From NCBI GenBank assembly GCA_036493735.1, contig DASXPH010000141.1:186001-250000 (forward strand): 64,000 nt of DNA, read 5' to 3'. Position 1 is the first letter of the stretch; each line of letters opens with the position of its first letter. The position numbers and the translations under genes are program-made. This document shows positions 1 through 8,101 of the stretch, one piece after another. The notes beneath the pieces are model-generated. The model made no database searches. It saw only the letters and a list, made by a program, of their open reading frames with translations, and was not told where the DNA came from. The DNA comes from AG2 sp036493735. Its GTDB lineage: Bacteria; Gemmatimonadota; Gemmatimonadetes; Gemmatimonadales; Gemmatimonadaceae.

Positions 1-631
1 TCCCCGACGCGCTGCCACTTCCAGTCACTGTGTACAGCCCCGAAGGAATCGACGCATTACTGTAGATGACACCATCGACGACGATGAGCGGATCCGATGC
101 ACCGATCACCGTGTTGCTGCCGCGAATCTGGATCTGTGCGCCGCCGCCGGGCGCGCCGGAGTTCGTCTGGATGTTCGCGCCGGCGATCTTTCCCGCGAGC
201 GCGATGTCCACCGCGGCCGCCGGAACACGATTCAATTCCGCGGAATCGACATTGGAGGTTGACGTGATCGCGTTGCGCTTGCTGATCACCGTCGCCTGTC
301 CCGTGACGACGACCTGATCGAGCGTCAGCGCCGCGCGCGACAGAAAGAAGGAGACGGTGTCCGTCGTCGGCGTGGCGACGTCACGCACGCCATAGCCGAG
401 CGCGCGAACACGCAGCCGTTGCGCGGCAGACGGGAGGAGGAGTGTGAAGCGACCCTGATCGTCGGTCTGCGTCACCGCGCTGCCGTTGAGGACCGAGACG
501 ATTGCGCCCGCAATCGGCTCCGCCGTGCCCTCTACGCGCACATTGCCAGTGATTCGGCGTTGTTGCGCGAGCAGCGCCGCGGGAAAGAGGGCGAGTGCAC
601 TGAGAGCGGACCAGCCAAAGTGTTTGACCAT
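1..631 (-). CDS. SusC/RagA-type TonB-dependent outer membrane receptor, N-terminal part (cut by window edge)
   Basis: Reading the reverse strand from an ATG at 631 gives an open frame to the window start (about 210 residues). It begins with a signal peptide ending near LLAQQ. Next comes a carboxypeptidase-regulatory-like beta-sandwich (about residues 26-100: ITGNVRVEG, TDDQGRF, VRALGYG), then a linker with DQVVVTG, then the TonB plug domain (AGKIAGANIQ, SGAPGGGAQIQIRG, DPLIVVDG). That order is the SusC/RagA signature, used for TonB-driven uptake of glycans or peptides across the outer membrane. The barrel and any SusD partner lie outside the window, so the substrate is unknown. The family call is firm; only the start of the gene is seen. 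Confidence 0.88.
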   Translation of the reverse strand, partial: MVKHFGWSALSALALFPAALLAQQRRITGNVRVEGTAEPIAGAIVSVLNGSAVTQTDDQGRFTLLLPSAAQRLRVRALGYGVRDVATPTTDTVSFFLSRAALTLDQVVVTGQATVISKRNAITSTSNVDSAELNRVPAAAVDIALAGKIAGANIQTNSGAPGGGAQIQIRGSNTVIGASDPLIVVDGVIYSNASIPSGLYTVTGSGSASG

Positions 632-771
632 GATCTCCCTCGAGGCGGGATGCTGCGAGTGCGGGACAATTTCACGCGCGGTGCAGCGGCGCAATCAGCG
701 CGAGGTAGGCTCGCTCATATACGGTCGGGACAGAGGAGCGTCAAGGAATTGGGATGAGTGGGCGCTGCGGT

Positions 772-822
772 GGTGGCTGGTGGCTGGTGCCTGGTGACTG
801 GTAGCTACCAGCCACCAGCAGC
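772..822. repeat. Heptanucleotide array with hairpin (locus 1)
   Basis: Five consecutive 7-bp units (GGTGGCT twice, GGTGCCT, GGTGACT, GGTAGCT) run directly into the complementary ACCAGCCACCAGCAGC. The stretch can therefore fold back on itself. It lies between the divergent TonB receptor and fructokinase genes, 35 bp before the latter. It is one of nine loci of the same style in the window. Confidence 0.75.
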
Positions 823-856
823 AAGACCAGAACAAAGAACTCACTAAGTTGTCCGC

Positions 857-1771
857 ATGCCAAAAAAGATTCGCATCGGAGTCGATCTTGGCGGCACCAA
901 GATCGAAGTGATTGGAATGAGCACGAACGGGAAGGAGCTCGTTAGGCGACGCGTGCCGACGCCGCCCGGTTACGCGCCGACGCTCGACGCGATCGCGAAT
1001 CTCGTCGCCGAGGTCGAGCACGTCACGAGCAGCGAAGGCACCGTCGGCGTCGGTATTCCCGGCACCATCGTGCCCGAGACTGAGCTCGTGAAGAACGCCA
1101 ACTCGGTCTGGCTCAATGGCCAGCCGCTTGGTCGTGACCTCGAGGAACGGCTCGACCGGTCCGTTCGCATTGCCAACGACGCGAATTGTTTCGTGCTGTC
1201 CGAGGCGATCGATGGCGCGGCGAAAGGCGCGCCCGTCGTCTTCGGCGTCATTGTCGGCACCGGTGTAGGCGGCGGCATCACCGTCAATGGCGAGTGCCTG
1301 CCGGGAGTGAACCTGGTGGCTGGGGAGTGGGGGCACAACCCGCTGCCATGGGCGGCACCGGACGAGTACCCGGGTCCGAATTGCTACTGCGGACGCCAGG
1401 GGTGCATCGAGATGTGGGTATCCGGGCCTGGCTTCGAGCAGGACCATGAGCTGCGCAGCGGCGCAAAGCTTCCCGCTCCGGAGATCGTGCGCGCCGCCAC
1501 GGCTCGCGACCCGATTGCGTCGATGTCGCTGAGCTTGTATCGCGATCGATTGGCGCGTTCGCTCGCGTCGCTCGTGAACGTACTCGATCCCGACGTGATA
1601 GTGCTCGGTGGAGGCATGTCGAACGTTCCGGAGCTGCCACAGCGCGTGAGCGAGATTGTCCCGCGCTACGTGCTCGCCGCCGGCGCGACGTCGCTCGACT
1701 TGAGGACGCGCTTCGTGCGCGCGATGCACGGCGATTCGAGTGGCGTCCGCGGAGCGGCACGGCTCTGGTGA
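857..1771 (+). CDS. mak: ROK-family fructokinase (Mak type)
   Basis: A 304-residue ROK sugar kinase expected to phosphorylate fructose (possibly also other hexoses) with ATP in the cytoplasm. The phosphate-binding loop DLGGTK lies at residues 10-15, the catalytic-base motif NDANC has D108, and the ROK zinc site is complete (GHNPLPW with H160, then C176, C178 and C183 in CYCGRQGC). Several blocks (VKNANS-WLNGQP, INDPDVIVLGGGMSN-like, HGDSSGVRGAA) match E. coli Mak as recalled, and the length is normal for Mak. The ATG at 857 is the only sensible start. It stands alone 159 bp before glgA in the same direction. N-acetylglucosamine kinase activity is the main alternative. Confidence 0.85.
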   Translation: MPKKIRIGVDLGGTKIEVIGMSTNGKELVRRRVPTPPGYAPTLDAIANLVAEVEHVTSSEGTVGVGIPGTIVPETELVKNANSVWLNGQPLGRDLEERLDRSVRIANDANCFVLSEAIDGAAKGAPVVFGVIVGTGVGGGITVNGECLPGVNLVAGEWGHNPLPWAAPDEYPGPNCYCGRQGCIEMWVSGPGFEQDHELRSGAKLPAPEIVRAATARDPIASMSLSLYRDRLARSLASLVNVLDPDVIVLGGGMSNVPELPQRVSEIVPRYVLAAGATSLDLRTRFVRAMHGDSSGVRGAARLW

Positions 1772-1930
1772 TTCCAGGCTGTACCTGGGCCGGTATGATA
1801 GTCCGGAGCGCGCGCGAACAGCGCGCTTGACTCCAAATAGACGCGGCGAGCGCAGCGAGCCGCTCTCGCGCCTGGCGCGCGGAATGCTTACCGTGAGTGA
1901 GGTGCGCTCAGCCTTGGTCTCGATCCAGCA

Positions 1931-3505
1931 ATGACTCTGCCTCAAGTCGCACCAGAACGCGGGATGATCCCGGACGTCGATCCCGCGGTGAGAGCGACGC
2001 CGCCGCAGCCGGCGGTGCCGCCACTGCTGTTGCCGGACGGTCGATCGGTGCGCGTGGTGCATCTCGTCGCCGAGCTCGCGCCATTCGCGCGCAGTGGCGG
2101 GCTGGGCGAAGCGGTGGCCAGCCTCGCGCGATTTCAGCTCGCGTCGGGACTGCAGTCGGTCATCGTTATGCCACTGTACGCGATCGTCCACGAGACCGCG
2201 CCGGCCATCGAGCCGGTCGGCCCTGCGTTCCGCGTGCAGATCGGTAGCCGCATCGAACCGGCGCGTCTCTGGCGCCTGGCAAAGCGGCCCGACGACCCGC
2301 GCGTCGGCACCGAGGTCTACTTCATCGAGAGCAACGAGTACTTCGATCGACCGTATCTCTACGGTCCGCCCGGCAGCGACTACCCGGACAACGCGCGTCG
2401 TTATGCGTGCTTCTGCATGGCGGCGCTGGCGGCCATTCCGCGCATCGCGGGCTCTGACCCGGTGATTCTGCATTGTCACGACTGGCATACCGCGCTCGCG
2501 CCGGTCTATCTGCGGACGTTGTTCGCCGGCGACGTTCGGTATGGATGGGTGAGCGTCGTACTCACCGTGCATAACGCAGGATATCAGGGACACTTCCCGC
2601 CGCAGACCATGGCCGATCTCGGCCTGCCGTCGTCCCTGTACAACTGGCGGCAGCTCGAGTGGTATGGCCGTGTGAACTTGCTAAAGGGCGGCCTCGTCTT
2701 TGCCGATGCGGCGACGACGGTGAGTCCGACGCACGCCCACGAGCTGAGGACGCCAGCGGGCGGATTCGGCCTGGACGGCGTCTTCCGCGCCCTGCGCGAT
2801 CGCTTTGTCGGCATCACGAATGGCATCGACCAACGCCGCTGGGATCCGGCCCGCGATCCCATCATACCATGTCATTACTCGGCCGAGGGGCTCGACGGCA
2901 AAGAAAGCTGCCGCGTCGCGCTTCAACAGGAAACGGGACTCCGGTCGATATCCGGCGTCCCCATCTTCGCGATGACAGCGCGGCTCGTGTCGCAGAAGGG
3001 ACTCGATCTCATTCTCGGCGACCCTGGCTACTTCGCGTTGGACGCTCAGTTCGTCTTTCTTGGCGCGGGTGAACCGCGATACGAAGAAGCGCTCACCGCG
3101 ATCGCTGCGCGCGCCCCGAGCCGTATCTCCGTGCAGCTGAGATTCAAGGAGGACCTCGAGCACAAGTTGCTCGCCGGCGCGGACATGTGTCTGATGCCGT
3201 CGCAGTACGAGCCCTGCGGCCTGACGCAGATGCGTGCGCAGCGCTATGGCACGATTCCCATTGCCCGCCGCGTCGGCGGCCTGGCCGACACCATCGAAGA
3301 CAACGTCACCGGCTTCCTGTTCGACGAATACGTCGCTGCCGACTTCATGCGTGCAGCGGTTCGCGCTGTTGATCAGTATAAGGATCCAGAGGGGTGGCGG
3401 AACATGATGCGCCAGGCCATGGCGCGAGACTTCGGGTGGGAGCAGTCGGCGGCCAAGTATATGAATCTGTACAGGCGGGTGGTGCAGGCGTCCGTGACGC
3501 GCTGA
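1931..3505 (+). CDS. glgA: Glycogen synthase (GT5, ADP/UDP-glucose dependent)
   Basis: A 524-residue GT5 enzyme adding glucose from a nucleotide sugar to alpha-1,4-glucan. It shows the N-terminal donor-binding loop at residues 54-57, HCHDWHTAL, LTVHNAGYQG, ITNGID, the Rossmann C-domain start (FAMTARLVSQKGLDL) and the conserved E427-PCGLTQ motif. The loop reads RSGGLGE where classical GlgA has KTGGL, a conservative Lys-to-Arg change at a donor-phosphate-binding position. The first 35 or so residues are proline-rich and poorly conserved, so an internal ATG (residue 12) could be the true start. No branching enzyme or GlgC lies in the window. A TreS-like enzyme at 52.7 kb could also feed glucan metabolism. 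Confidence 0.9.
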   Translation: MTLPQVAPERGMIPDVDPAVRATPPQPAVPPLLLPDGRSVRVVHLVAELAPFARSGGLGEAVASLARFQLASGLQSVIVMPLYAIVHETAPAIEPVGPAFRVQIGSRIEPARLWRLAKRPDDPRVGTEVYFIESNEYFDRPYLYGPPGSDYPDNARRYACFCMAALAAIPRIAGSDPVILHCHDWHTALAPVYLRTLFAGDVRYGWVSVVLTVHNAGYQGHFPPQTMADLGLPSSLYNWRQLEWYGRVNLLKGGLVFADAATTVSPTHAHELRTPAGGFGLDGVFRALRDRFVGITNGIDQRRWDPARDPIIPCHYSAEGLDGKESCRVALQQETGLRSISGVPIFAMTARLVSQKGLDLILGDPGYFALDAQFVFLGAGEPRYEEALTAIAARAPSRISVQLRFKEDLEHKLLAGADMCLMPSQYEPCGLTQMRAQRYGTIPIARRVGGLADTIEDNVTGFLFDEYVAADFMRAAVRAVDQYKDPEGWRNMMRQAMARDFGWEQSAAKYMNLYRRVVQASVTR

Positions 3506-3584
3506 CGGCCTTAACGGATCAGCAGTCCCTTCGTCCAACCACACGCCGACGCCGGCTGAGTGAGATTTGCACTCAGGGACGAAT

Positions 3585-5408
3585 ATGTCCAAGGCGCGTG
3601 ATTACATAGAGGCCCTCGTTGCTCGGCGAACTCCGAGCAGCGAGGGCGCTTTCCGTTCATGGCGATGGCGAGCGATTCGATACGGCGTGGCGGTAGGCTT
3701 CACCTTGCTGGCGTGGATGGTCGCGCTCGTCATCGAGCACGATTTCGGAATTCCAAGCCACCTTCCCTTCGCCGCCGCTGTGGCGCTCTCCACCTGGTTC
3801 GGCGGCAGTGGTCCCGGCATTCTCACCGGACTGATGTCGATCATTGCGATCGACTTCAGCTTCCTTCCGCCAATCGGTGCCATCGAGCTGACGCACTCGG
3901 AGGAGCTCGTCGACAGCTTGGTGTTCCTGGTCGTGGCGCTGACGATCGGGGGCACGACCTCGGCGCTTCGCCGAGCGCGCGTGCTCGCCGAGGGTCGAGC
4001 CGCGGAAGTCGAGGAGATGAATTCGGAGCTGGAGCAGCAGCTCGAGCACATCCAGACGTTAACGCGTGAGCTGCAGTCCTCGAACGATTATCTGGCGGCC
4101 GCGCACGCCGAATCCGAGCGGTTAGGCCGCCAGGCGCAAAAGCTGCTCGAAGTCACCACCGCCCTCGCCGAAGCGGGGTCGCTCGACGAGGTGACATCGG
4201 TGATCCTCAGCAAAGGGACCGAGGCCGTCGAGGCAACGCGCGCGTTCGTCATGCTCCTGGACGGCGAAAGGATCGAGCGGCTCGGAGCCACCGGTTATCC
4301 TGAAGAGATGCGTCGCCGCGCGCGCCTGACGAGTCTCAACGAAGAGGGACCGGTCGCGGAAGCCGTGCGGACGCGTGCGCCCATCTGGGTTTCCGGCGCG
4401 GAGGAGTTTCGGGAGCGCTATCCCCGCGTCTACGAGCGCGTCGGCGCCGTGAGCGAGCGCCAGACCCACGTCATCGCGCCGCTGCGGTACGGGAACGTGG
4501 TCGTTGGCGCGTTGGGCATGAGCTTCGCCGAACCGAATGCCATCGGCGCCGCCGACCGGGCATTCACACTGCTGCTGGCGCAGGCCGCGGCCGCCGCGCT
4601 GCAGCGCGCCCGCAGCTACGACGCCGAGCGCGAGAAGCGGCGCGAAGCGGAGCTCACGGCACGCACGCGGGAGCAGGTGCTCGGCGTCGTCGCGCACGAC
4701 CTCCGCAATCCGCTCCACCTCGTCATGGCGACGACGGAGATGCTCGAGGAGCCGGGGCTCACCCCCGAGCGTCGCCGCGAGCTGCTCGGCGTGACGACAC
4801 GCGCCGTGCAGCACATGCGGCGTCTCGTCGCCGACCTGCTCGATGCCGTCCGGATCCAGGCGGGACGCCTCAGTCTCGACCTGGAGACAATGACGATCGG
4901 AGCGATCGTCGATCAGGCGGAGGAGATGTACCGGCCCCTCGCTACCGAGCAGGGGCTGACGTTCGACATCCGGGCGCTCGACCGCACGCGCCGCGTGCGT
5001 GTGGACCGCGGCCGGATCCAGCAGGTGCTCGGCAACTTGTTAGGCAACGCGCTCAAGTTCACGCCGGCCGGCGGAACGGTGACACTCGAGGCCGCGGCCG
5101 GCAGCGACAACGTCATCTTTCGCGTTCGCGACACCGGAGTCGGCATCCCGGCCGAGCGCCTGCCGCACGTCTTCGATCAGTTCTGGCAGGGAGCCCCCGG
5201 CGACCGCCGCGGCGTCGGCCTCGGTTTAGCGATCGCTAAAGCCATCGTCGAGGCGCATGGCGGCTCCATCACCGTCGAGAGCGAGGCGGGGAAGGGGAGC
5301 GCCTTCACGCTCCGGCTGCCGCTCTCCGAGGAACGGCGGTCGTCGGCATCGGCGCGGGAGTCCAGCGCAAGCCGGTCGGCCCAACATACTCAGACGCTGG
5401 GCGAATGA
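3585..5408 (+). CDS. Membrane sensor histidine kinase, KdpD-like DUF4118 and GAF domains
   Basis: About 607 residues. An N-terminal four-segment membrane domain of the DUF4118/KdpD type (about residues 28-125) is followed by a coiled coil (about 125-185), a GAF-like domain (about 185-335), a HisKA dimerisation domain with the phospho-acceptor H371 in VAHDLRNPLH, and a HATPase domain (N484 in the N box, DTGVGIP, GVGLGLAIAKA). The ATG at 3585 is preferred over an in-frame TTG at 3567 because AGGGAC sits 6 bp upstream of it. No response regulator is adjacent, so it is an orphan kinase here. The last 104 bp overlap the convergent citrate-synthase gene. The signal sensed is unknown. Confidence 0.87.
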   Translation: MSKARDYIEALVARRTPSSEGAFRSWRWRAIRYGVAVGFTLLAWMVALVIEHDFGIPSHLPFAAAVALSTWFGGSGPGILTGLMSIIAIDFSFLPPIGAIELTHSEELVDSLVFLVVALTIGGTTSALRRARVLAEGRAAEVEEMNSELEQQLEHIQTLTRELQSSNDYLAAAHAESERLGRQAQKLLEVTTALAEAGSLDEVTSVILSKGTEAVEATRAFVMLLDGERIERLGATGYPEEMRRRARLTSLNEEGPVAEAVRTRAPIWVSGAEEFRERYPRVYERVGAVSERQTHVIAPLRYGNVVVGALGMSFAEPNAIGAADRAFTLLLAQAAAAALQRARSYDAEREKRREAELTARTREQVLGVVAHDLRNPLHLVMATTEMLEEPGLTPERRRELLGVTTRAVQHMRRLVADLLDAVRIQAGRLSLDLETMTIGAIVDQAEEMYRPLATEQGLTFDIRALDRTRRVRVDRGRIQQVLGNLLGNALKFTPAGGTVTLEAAAGSDNVIFRVRDTGVGIPAERLPHVFDQFWQGAPGDRRGVGLGLAIAKAIVEAHGGSITVESEAGKGSAFTLRLPLSEERRSSASARESSASRSAQHTQTLGE

Positions 5409-6447
5409 GCCGATTCGCGGCGCGCTGCTCGAACGCGTGACCGATCCAGCCCGCCGCGCGCCCGATTGCGAACGTCGGCGTGAAGAGGGACACATCGAGG
5501 CCGAGTCCATGCAGGAGTAGCGCCGTGTAGAACTCGACATTGGTTTGCAGTCGGCGTCCTGGCTTGTACTCCTCGAGCAGGCGCAGCGCCGTCGCCTCCA
5601 CGTCGCGAGCGAGGCGATAGAGGCTCATGTCGCCGGCCCGCGTGAAGAGCCGCTCTGCTGCCGCGCCGAGCACGTCGGCGCGCGGATCGCGCACCTTGTA
5701 GACGCGATGGCCGAATCCCATCAGCCGCTCGCCGGCCTCGATCTTCTGTCGCAGGATCGCCTCCGCGCGCGCGGCCACGCCGATCTCGAATACCGTCTCG
5801 AGTGCCGGACCGGGCGCGCCGCCGTGCAACGGGCCTTTGAGCGCGCCGATCGCGCCGACGATCGCCGACACGAGGTCCGCGCCCGTCGAGCAGATGACGC
5901 GACAGGTGAACGTGGATGCGTTGAGTCCGTGATCGATCACGGTGATGAGATAGGTCTCGAGCGCGCGCGAGCGCTCCGGGTCGGGCTCCTCGCCGGTGAG
6001 CATGTAGAGGTAGTTCGCCGCGTGCGCGAGATCGGCGCGCGGTCCCATCGGCTCGTTATCATTTGCTAATCGCCAGTACGCAGCGACGATCGACGGCAGT
6101 TGCGCGAGGATCGTCGTCGCCTCGTCACTCTCCAGCGAGATGCTGCCGGCGGCGATCCGCAGCGCGTCCATCGAGTCGATGCCTGCGTCCGCGCATTCCC
6201 GGATGAGCGCGAGTGTCGCTCGAGACAGTGCTCGCCTGTCGGCGAGCTCCCGGCGAAACGCCGTCAGCTCGGAAAGCGACGGCCGCTCGCCGCGCCAGAG
6301 GAGCCACGTCACCTCCTCGAAGGTCGCGTTCGGCGCGATCTCGGCGAGGGGATAGCCGGCGATGATCAATTCGCCACGCTCGCCGTCGACGTGGCTTAGG
6401 CGCGTGCGCGCGGCGACAACGCCCTCCAATCCAGTGTTCGGTGTCAT
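5305..6447 (-). CDS. Citrate synthase family protein (CitA-like)
   Basis: A 380-residue type I citrate or 2-methylcitrate synthase homologue condensing acetyl-CoA or propionyl-CoA with oxaloacetate. Substrate and catalytic positions are visible: H173 in IDHGLN, H208 in GPLHGG and H247 in MGFGHRVYKVRDPRAD. The third catalytic residue, normally Asp in NVDFY, is Glu (E305 in NVEFY), a variant I associate with CitA/citrate synthase 2 subgroups. It is divergent from a second homologue at 6837 carrying a helix-turn-helix. Its 3' end overlaps the histidine kinase gene by 104 bp. Palindromes immediately upstream may be its operator. Whether it supplies the TCA cycle or a methylcitrate cycle cannot be decided here. 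Confidence 0.85.
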   Translation of the reverse strand: MTPNTGLEGVVAARTRLSHVDGERGELIIAGYPLAEIAPNATFEEVTWLLWRGERPSLSELTAFRRELADRRALSRATLALIRECADAGIDSMDALRIAAGSISLESDEATTILAQLPSIVAAYWRLANDNEPMGPRADLAHAANYLYMLTGEEPDPERSRALETYLITVIDHGLNASTFTCRVICSTGADLVSAIVGAIGALKGPLHGGAPGPALETVFEIGVAARAEAILRQKIEAGERLMGFGHRVYKVRDPRADVLGAAAERLFTRAGDMSLYRLARDVEATALRLLEEYKPGRRLQTNVEFYTALLLHGLGLDVSLFTPTFAIGRAAGWIGHAFEQRAANRLIRPASEYVGPTGLRWTPAPMPTTAVPRRAAAGA

Positions 6448-6479
6448 GGCGAAAGCGTAGTCCGCGCGCGATCATTGAG

Positions 6480-6502
6480 TCAATCTTGATTGATTGATCA
6501 AT
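6480..6502. promoter_or_regulatory. Candidate operator: adjacent palindromes before citrate-synthase gene
   Basis: TCAATCTTGATTGA (6480-6493) is a perfect 14-bp palindrome and ATTGATCAAT (6493-6502) a perfect 10-bp one. They share one base and start 33 bp upstream of the reverse-strand start at 6447. The AT-rich palindromes stand out from the GC-rich surroundings. The divergent gene encodes a helix-turn-helix domain, so autoregulation or cross-regulation is plausible. The binding protein is inferred, not shown. Confidence 0.45.
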
Positions 6503-6542
6503 ATGTTGAGGGTATCCGGGGAATCTTGCGATGGAACGAGGA

Positions 6543-6600
6543 GGGCCGCTGAAACCGCTGACACCGCGCTGAAACCGCTGACAATCTCCTCAGCAGCGAG
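6543..6600 (-). repeat. TGTCAGCGGTTTCAG repeat, copy A
   Basis: On the reverse strand this copy reads GAGGAGATTGTCAGCGGTTT, then CAGCGCGGTGTCAGCGGTTT, then CAGCGGCCC. It contains the 15-mer TGTCAGCGGTTTCAG twice, 21 bp apart. The copy at 28047-28107 matches it over about 60 bp, including the flanking CTGCCGAGGAG-like part. It faces copy B 132 bp away. Confidence 0.8.
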
Positions 6601-6731
6601 GCTTCCTGCACCGGGTTGGATTGATTGTCTTTGTTGAACTGCTTCGACAGCCGTCCAGTGCTGCCGGATGCTTCCCGAGGCACTCACAAAGCACACAACC
6701 ACTGGCGAGGAGTTTTCGCTGCGTAGGCAAC

Positions 6732-6772
6732 GGGTCAGCGGTTTCAGGACGTGTCAGCGGTTTCAGCGGCCC
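6732..6772 (+). repeat. TGTCAGCGGTTTCAG repeat, copy B
   Basis: Forward-strand copy with two units (GGTCAGCGGTTTCAGGACG, then TGTCAGCGGTTTCAGCGGCC). It is the inverted partner of copy A, so a transcript through both could form a stem of roughly 40 bp. It lies 65 bp before the start of the helix-turn-helix citrate synthase gene. Confidence 0.8.
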
Positions 6773-6836
6773 CTCCAACTTGAACGGGGTAGGCGCAGAC
6801 CGAGCGCTTCGATCTTGAATTCCACATAGAGTCCAT

Positions 6837-8045
6837 ATGAAAGGCTCGTGGGTGTCCGCTGCCGAGGCCGCGCGGCGGCTCGGCGTCAAGCGCGAGACAT
6901 TGTACGCGTACGTGAGCCGCGGACTCATTCGCTCCGCCGCCAAAGGAGCTACAACGCGCGAGCGAGTGTACGCGCGCGAGGACATCGAGCGCGCGCGCCG
7001 ACGCGCCGAGGATCGCCGCGATCCAAGCGCGATCGCGACGCACGCCTTGAGACTCGGCAGCCCGGTGCTCGAGTCGGGCATTACGCTCATCCAGGACGGC
7101 CGACTGTATTATCGCGGCTTCAACGCGGTCGAGCTCTCGCGCACGCGGTCGATTCGCGAGGTCGCATCGCTCATCTGGCGCGGCCGGTTCGACGCGTGGC
7201 CGGAGCTACGCGCGCGAGCGGTGCAGCCGAAGGCGTCACGCACGCTGCCCTTTCTCGCAACTGCGCAGACGGTGCTCGCCGCCGCCGCATCGCACGACTC
7301 GGCTGCATTCGACCTTCGCGCCGACGCGGTCGCGGCGACCGGAGCGCGCATACTCGACCTGATGGCTCTTGCCGCGAGTGGAATAGCATCGGGACCGGCT
7401 GAGGAACCGATCGAATTGCGACTCGTCGAGGGATGGAAGCTCCAGCGGCGCGCGGGCGAGCTGTTGCGCGCCGCGATCATTCTCTGCGCCGATCACGAGC
7501 TCAACGTCTCGGCGTTCACCGCGCGATGCGTGGCGTCCGCGGGCGGCACTCCCTACGGCGCGGTGATCGCCGGCCTCGCGGCGCTGGAGGGCGTTCGTCA
7601 CGGCGGATTGACGACGCGCGTCGAATCGATGCTGGCATCGATGCGCGCCGAGCGACGGGGCGCGGAAGCGTTAGGCGCGCGCCTCCGCGAGGGAGCATCG
7701 ATCGACGGCTTTGGACATCCGCTCTACCCCGAAGGCGATCCGCGAGCGCTGGAGCTGTTCGCGTTACTCGAGACGCGTTATCGTCGATCCGGCGAGCTGA
7801 CCTTTGCGAGCGAGGTCGCCGAAGCCGGCCGTACGATGCTCGACGCCCAGCCCTCGCTCGACTTCGCGCTAGCGACGGTGTCCCGCGTGTTGGGACTACC
7901 GGCGGGCTCGGGGCTCGTGCTGTTCGCTATCGGACGCACTATTGGGTGGATCGGACACGCGATCGAGCAGTACGCGAACGGTGAACTGATTCGCCCGCGG
8001 GCGAAATATGTTGGCGGACTTCCTGTGTCGAGCGTTGAGCGTTGA
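6837..8045 (+). CDS. Helix-turn-helix/citrate synthase fusion protein
   Basis: 402 residues. Residues 5-55 form a MerR/excisionase-type helix-turn-helix (WVSAAEAARRLGVKRETLYAYVSRGLI, then YAREDIERARRRAE), and residues 70-390 form a citrate-synthase domain. All three catalytic positions are retained: H255 in VRHGG, H294 in DGFGHPLYPEGDPRA and D342 in SLDFALA. The fold may be an active enzyme, or a sensor of acyl-CoA or oxaloacetate controlling DNA binding. It is divergent from the stand-alone homologue at 5305-6447, a position typical for a regulator and its target. Its last codons (SVER-stop) are written in a heptanucleotide repeat. Similar fusions are known in other bacteria; the function is unproven. 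Confidence 0.85.
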   Translation: MKGSWVSAAEAARRLGVKRETLYAYVSRGLIRSAAKGATTRERVYAREDIERARRRAEDRRDPSAIATHALRLGSPVLESGITLIQDGRLYYRGFNAVELSRTRSIREVASLIWRGRFDAWPELRARAVQPKASRTLPFLATAQTVLAAAASHDSAAFDLRADAVAATGARILDLMALAASGIASGPAEEPIELRLVEGWKLQRRAGELLRAAIILCADHELNVSAFTARCVASAGGTPYGAVIAGLAALEGVRHGGLTTRVESMLASMRAERRGAEALGARLREGASIDGFGHPLYPEGDPRALELFALLETRYRRSGELTFASEVAEAGRTMLDAQPSLDFALATVSRVLGLPAGSGLVLFAIGRTIGWIGHAIEQYANGELIRPRAKYVGGLPVSSVER

Positions 8046-8100
8046 GCGTGACGCGCTGAGGCCTCGTTACTCACGCCCAACGCCCAACGCCCAACGCCCC
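8030..8100. repeat. Heptanucleotide hairpin between convergent genes (locus 2), likely bidirectional terminator
   Basis: The left arm is GAGCGTT twice then GAGCGTG (8030-8050). The right arm is ACGCCCA three times then ACGCCCC (8073-8100). The arms pair, partly through G:U. The element spans the stop codon of the helix-turn-helix citrate synthase and ends at the stop of the facing gene. Its position between convergent genes suggests a role in ending transcription. Confidence 0.65.
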
Positions 8101-8101
8101 C

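Larger units (their letters stand above)
6448..6836. other. Divergent intergenic region (389 bp) with inverted repeat pair
   Basis: The region holds the two operator-like palindromes near 6480-6502 and one copy each of the TGTCAGCGGTTTCAGCGGCC repeat in opposite orientation (6543-6600 and 6732-6772). They flank about 130 bp with no convincing gene. Promoters for both citrate-synthase homologues must lie here. Short open frames in it show no protein-like features. Confidence 0.7.

Noticed and set aside
695..2593. Long reverse-strand open frame opposite the fructokinase and glycogen synthase
   Set aside because: It is Arg/His-rich with no domain and is fully explained as the antisense of two clear genes in GC-rich DNA.
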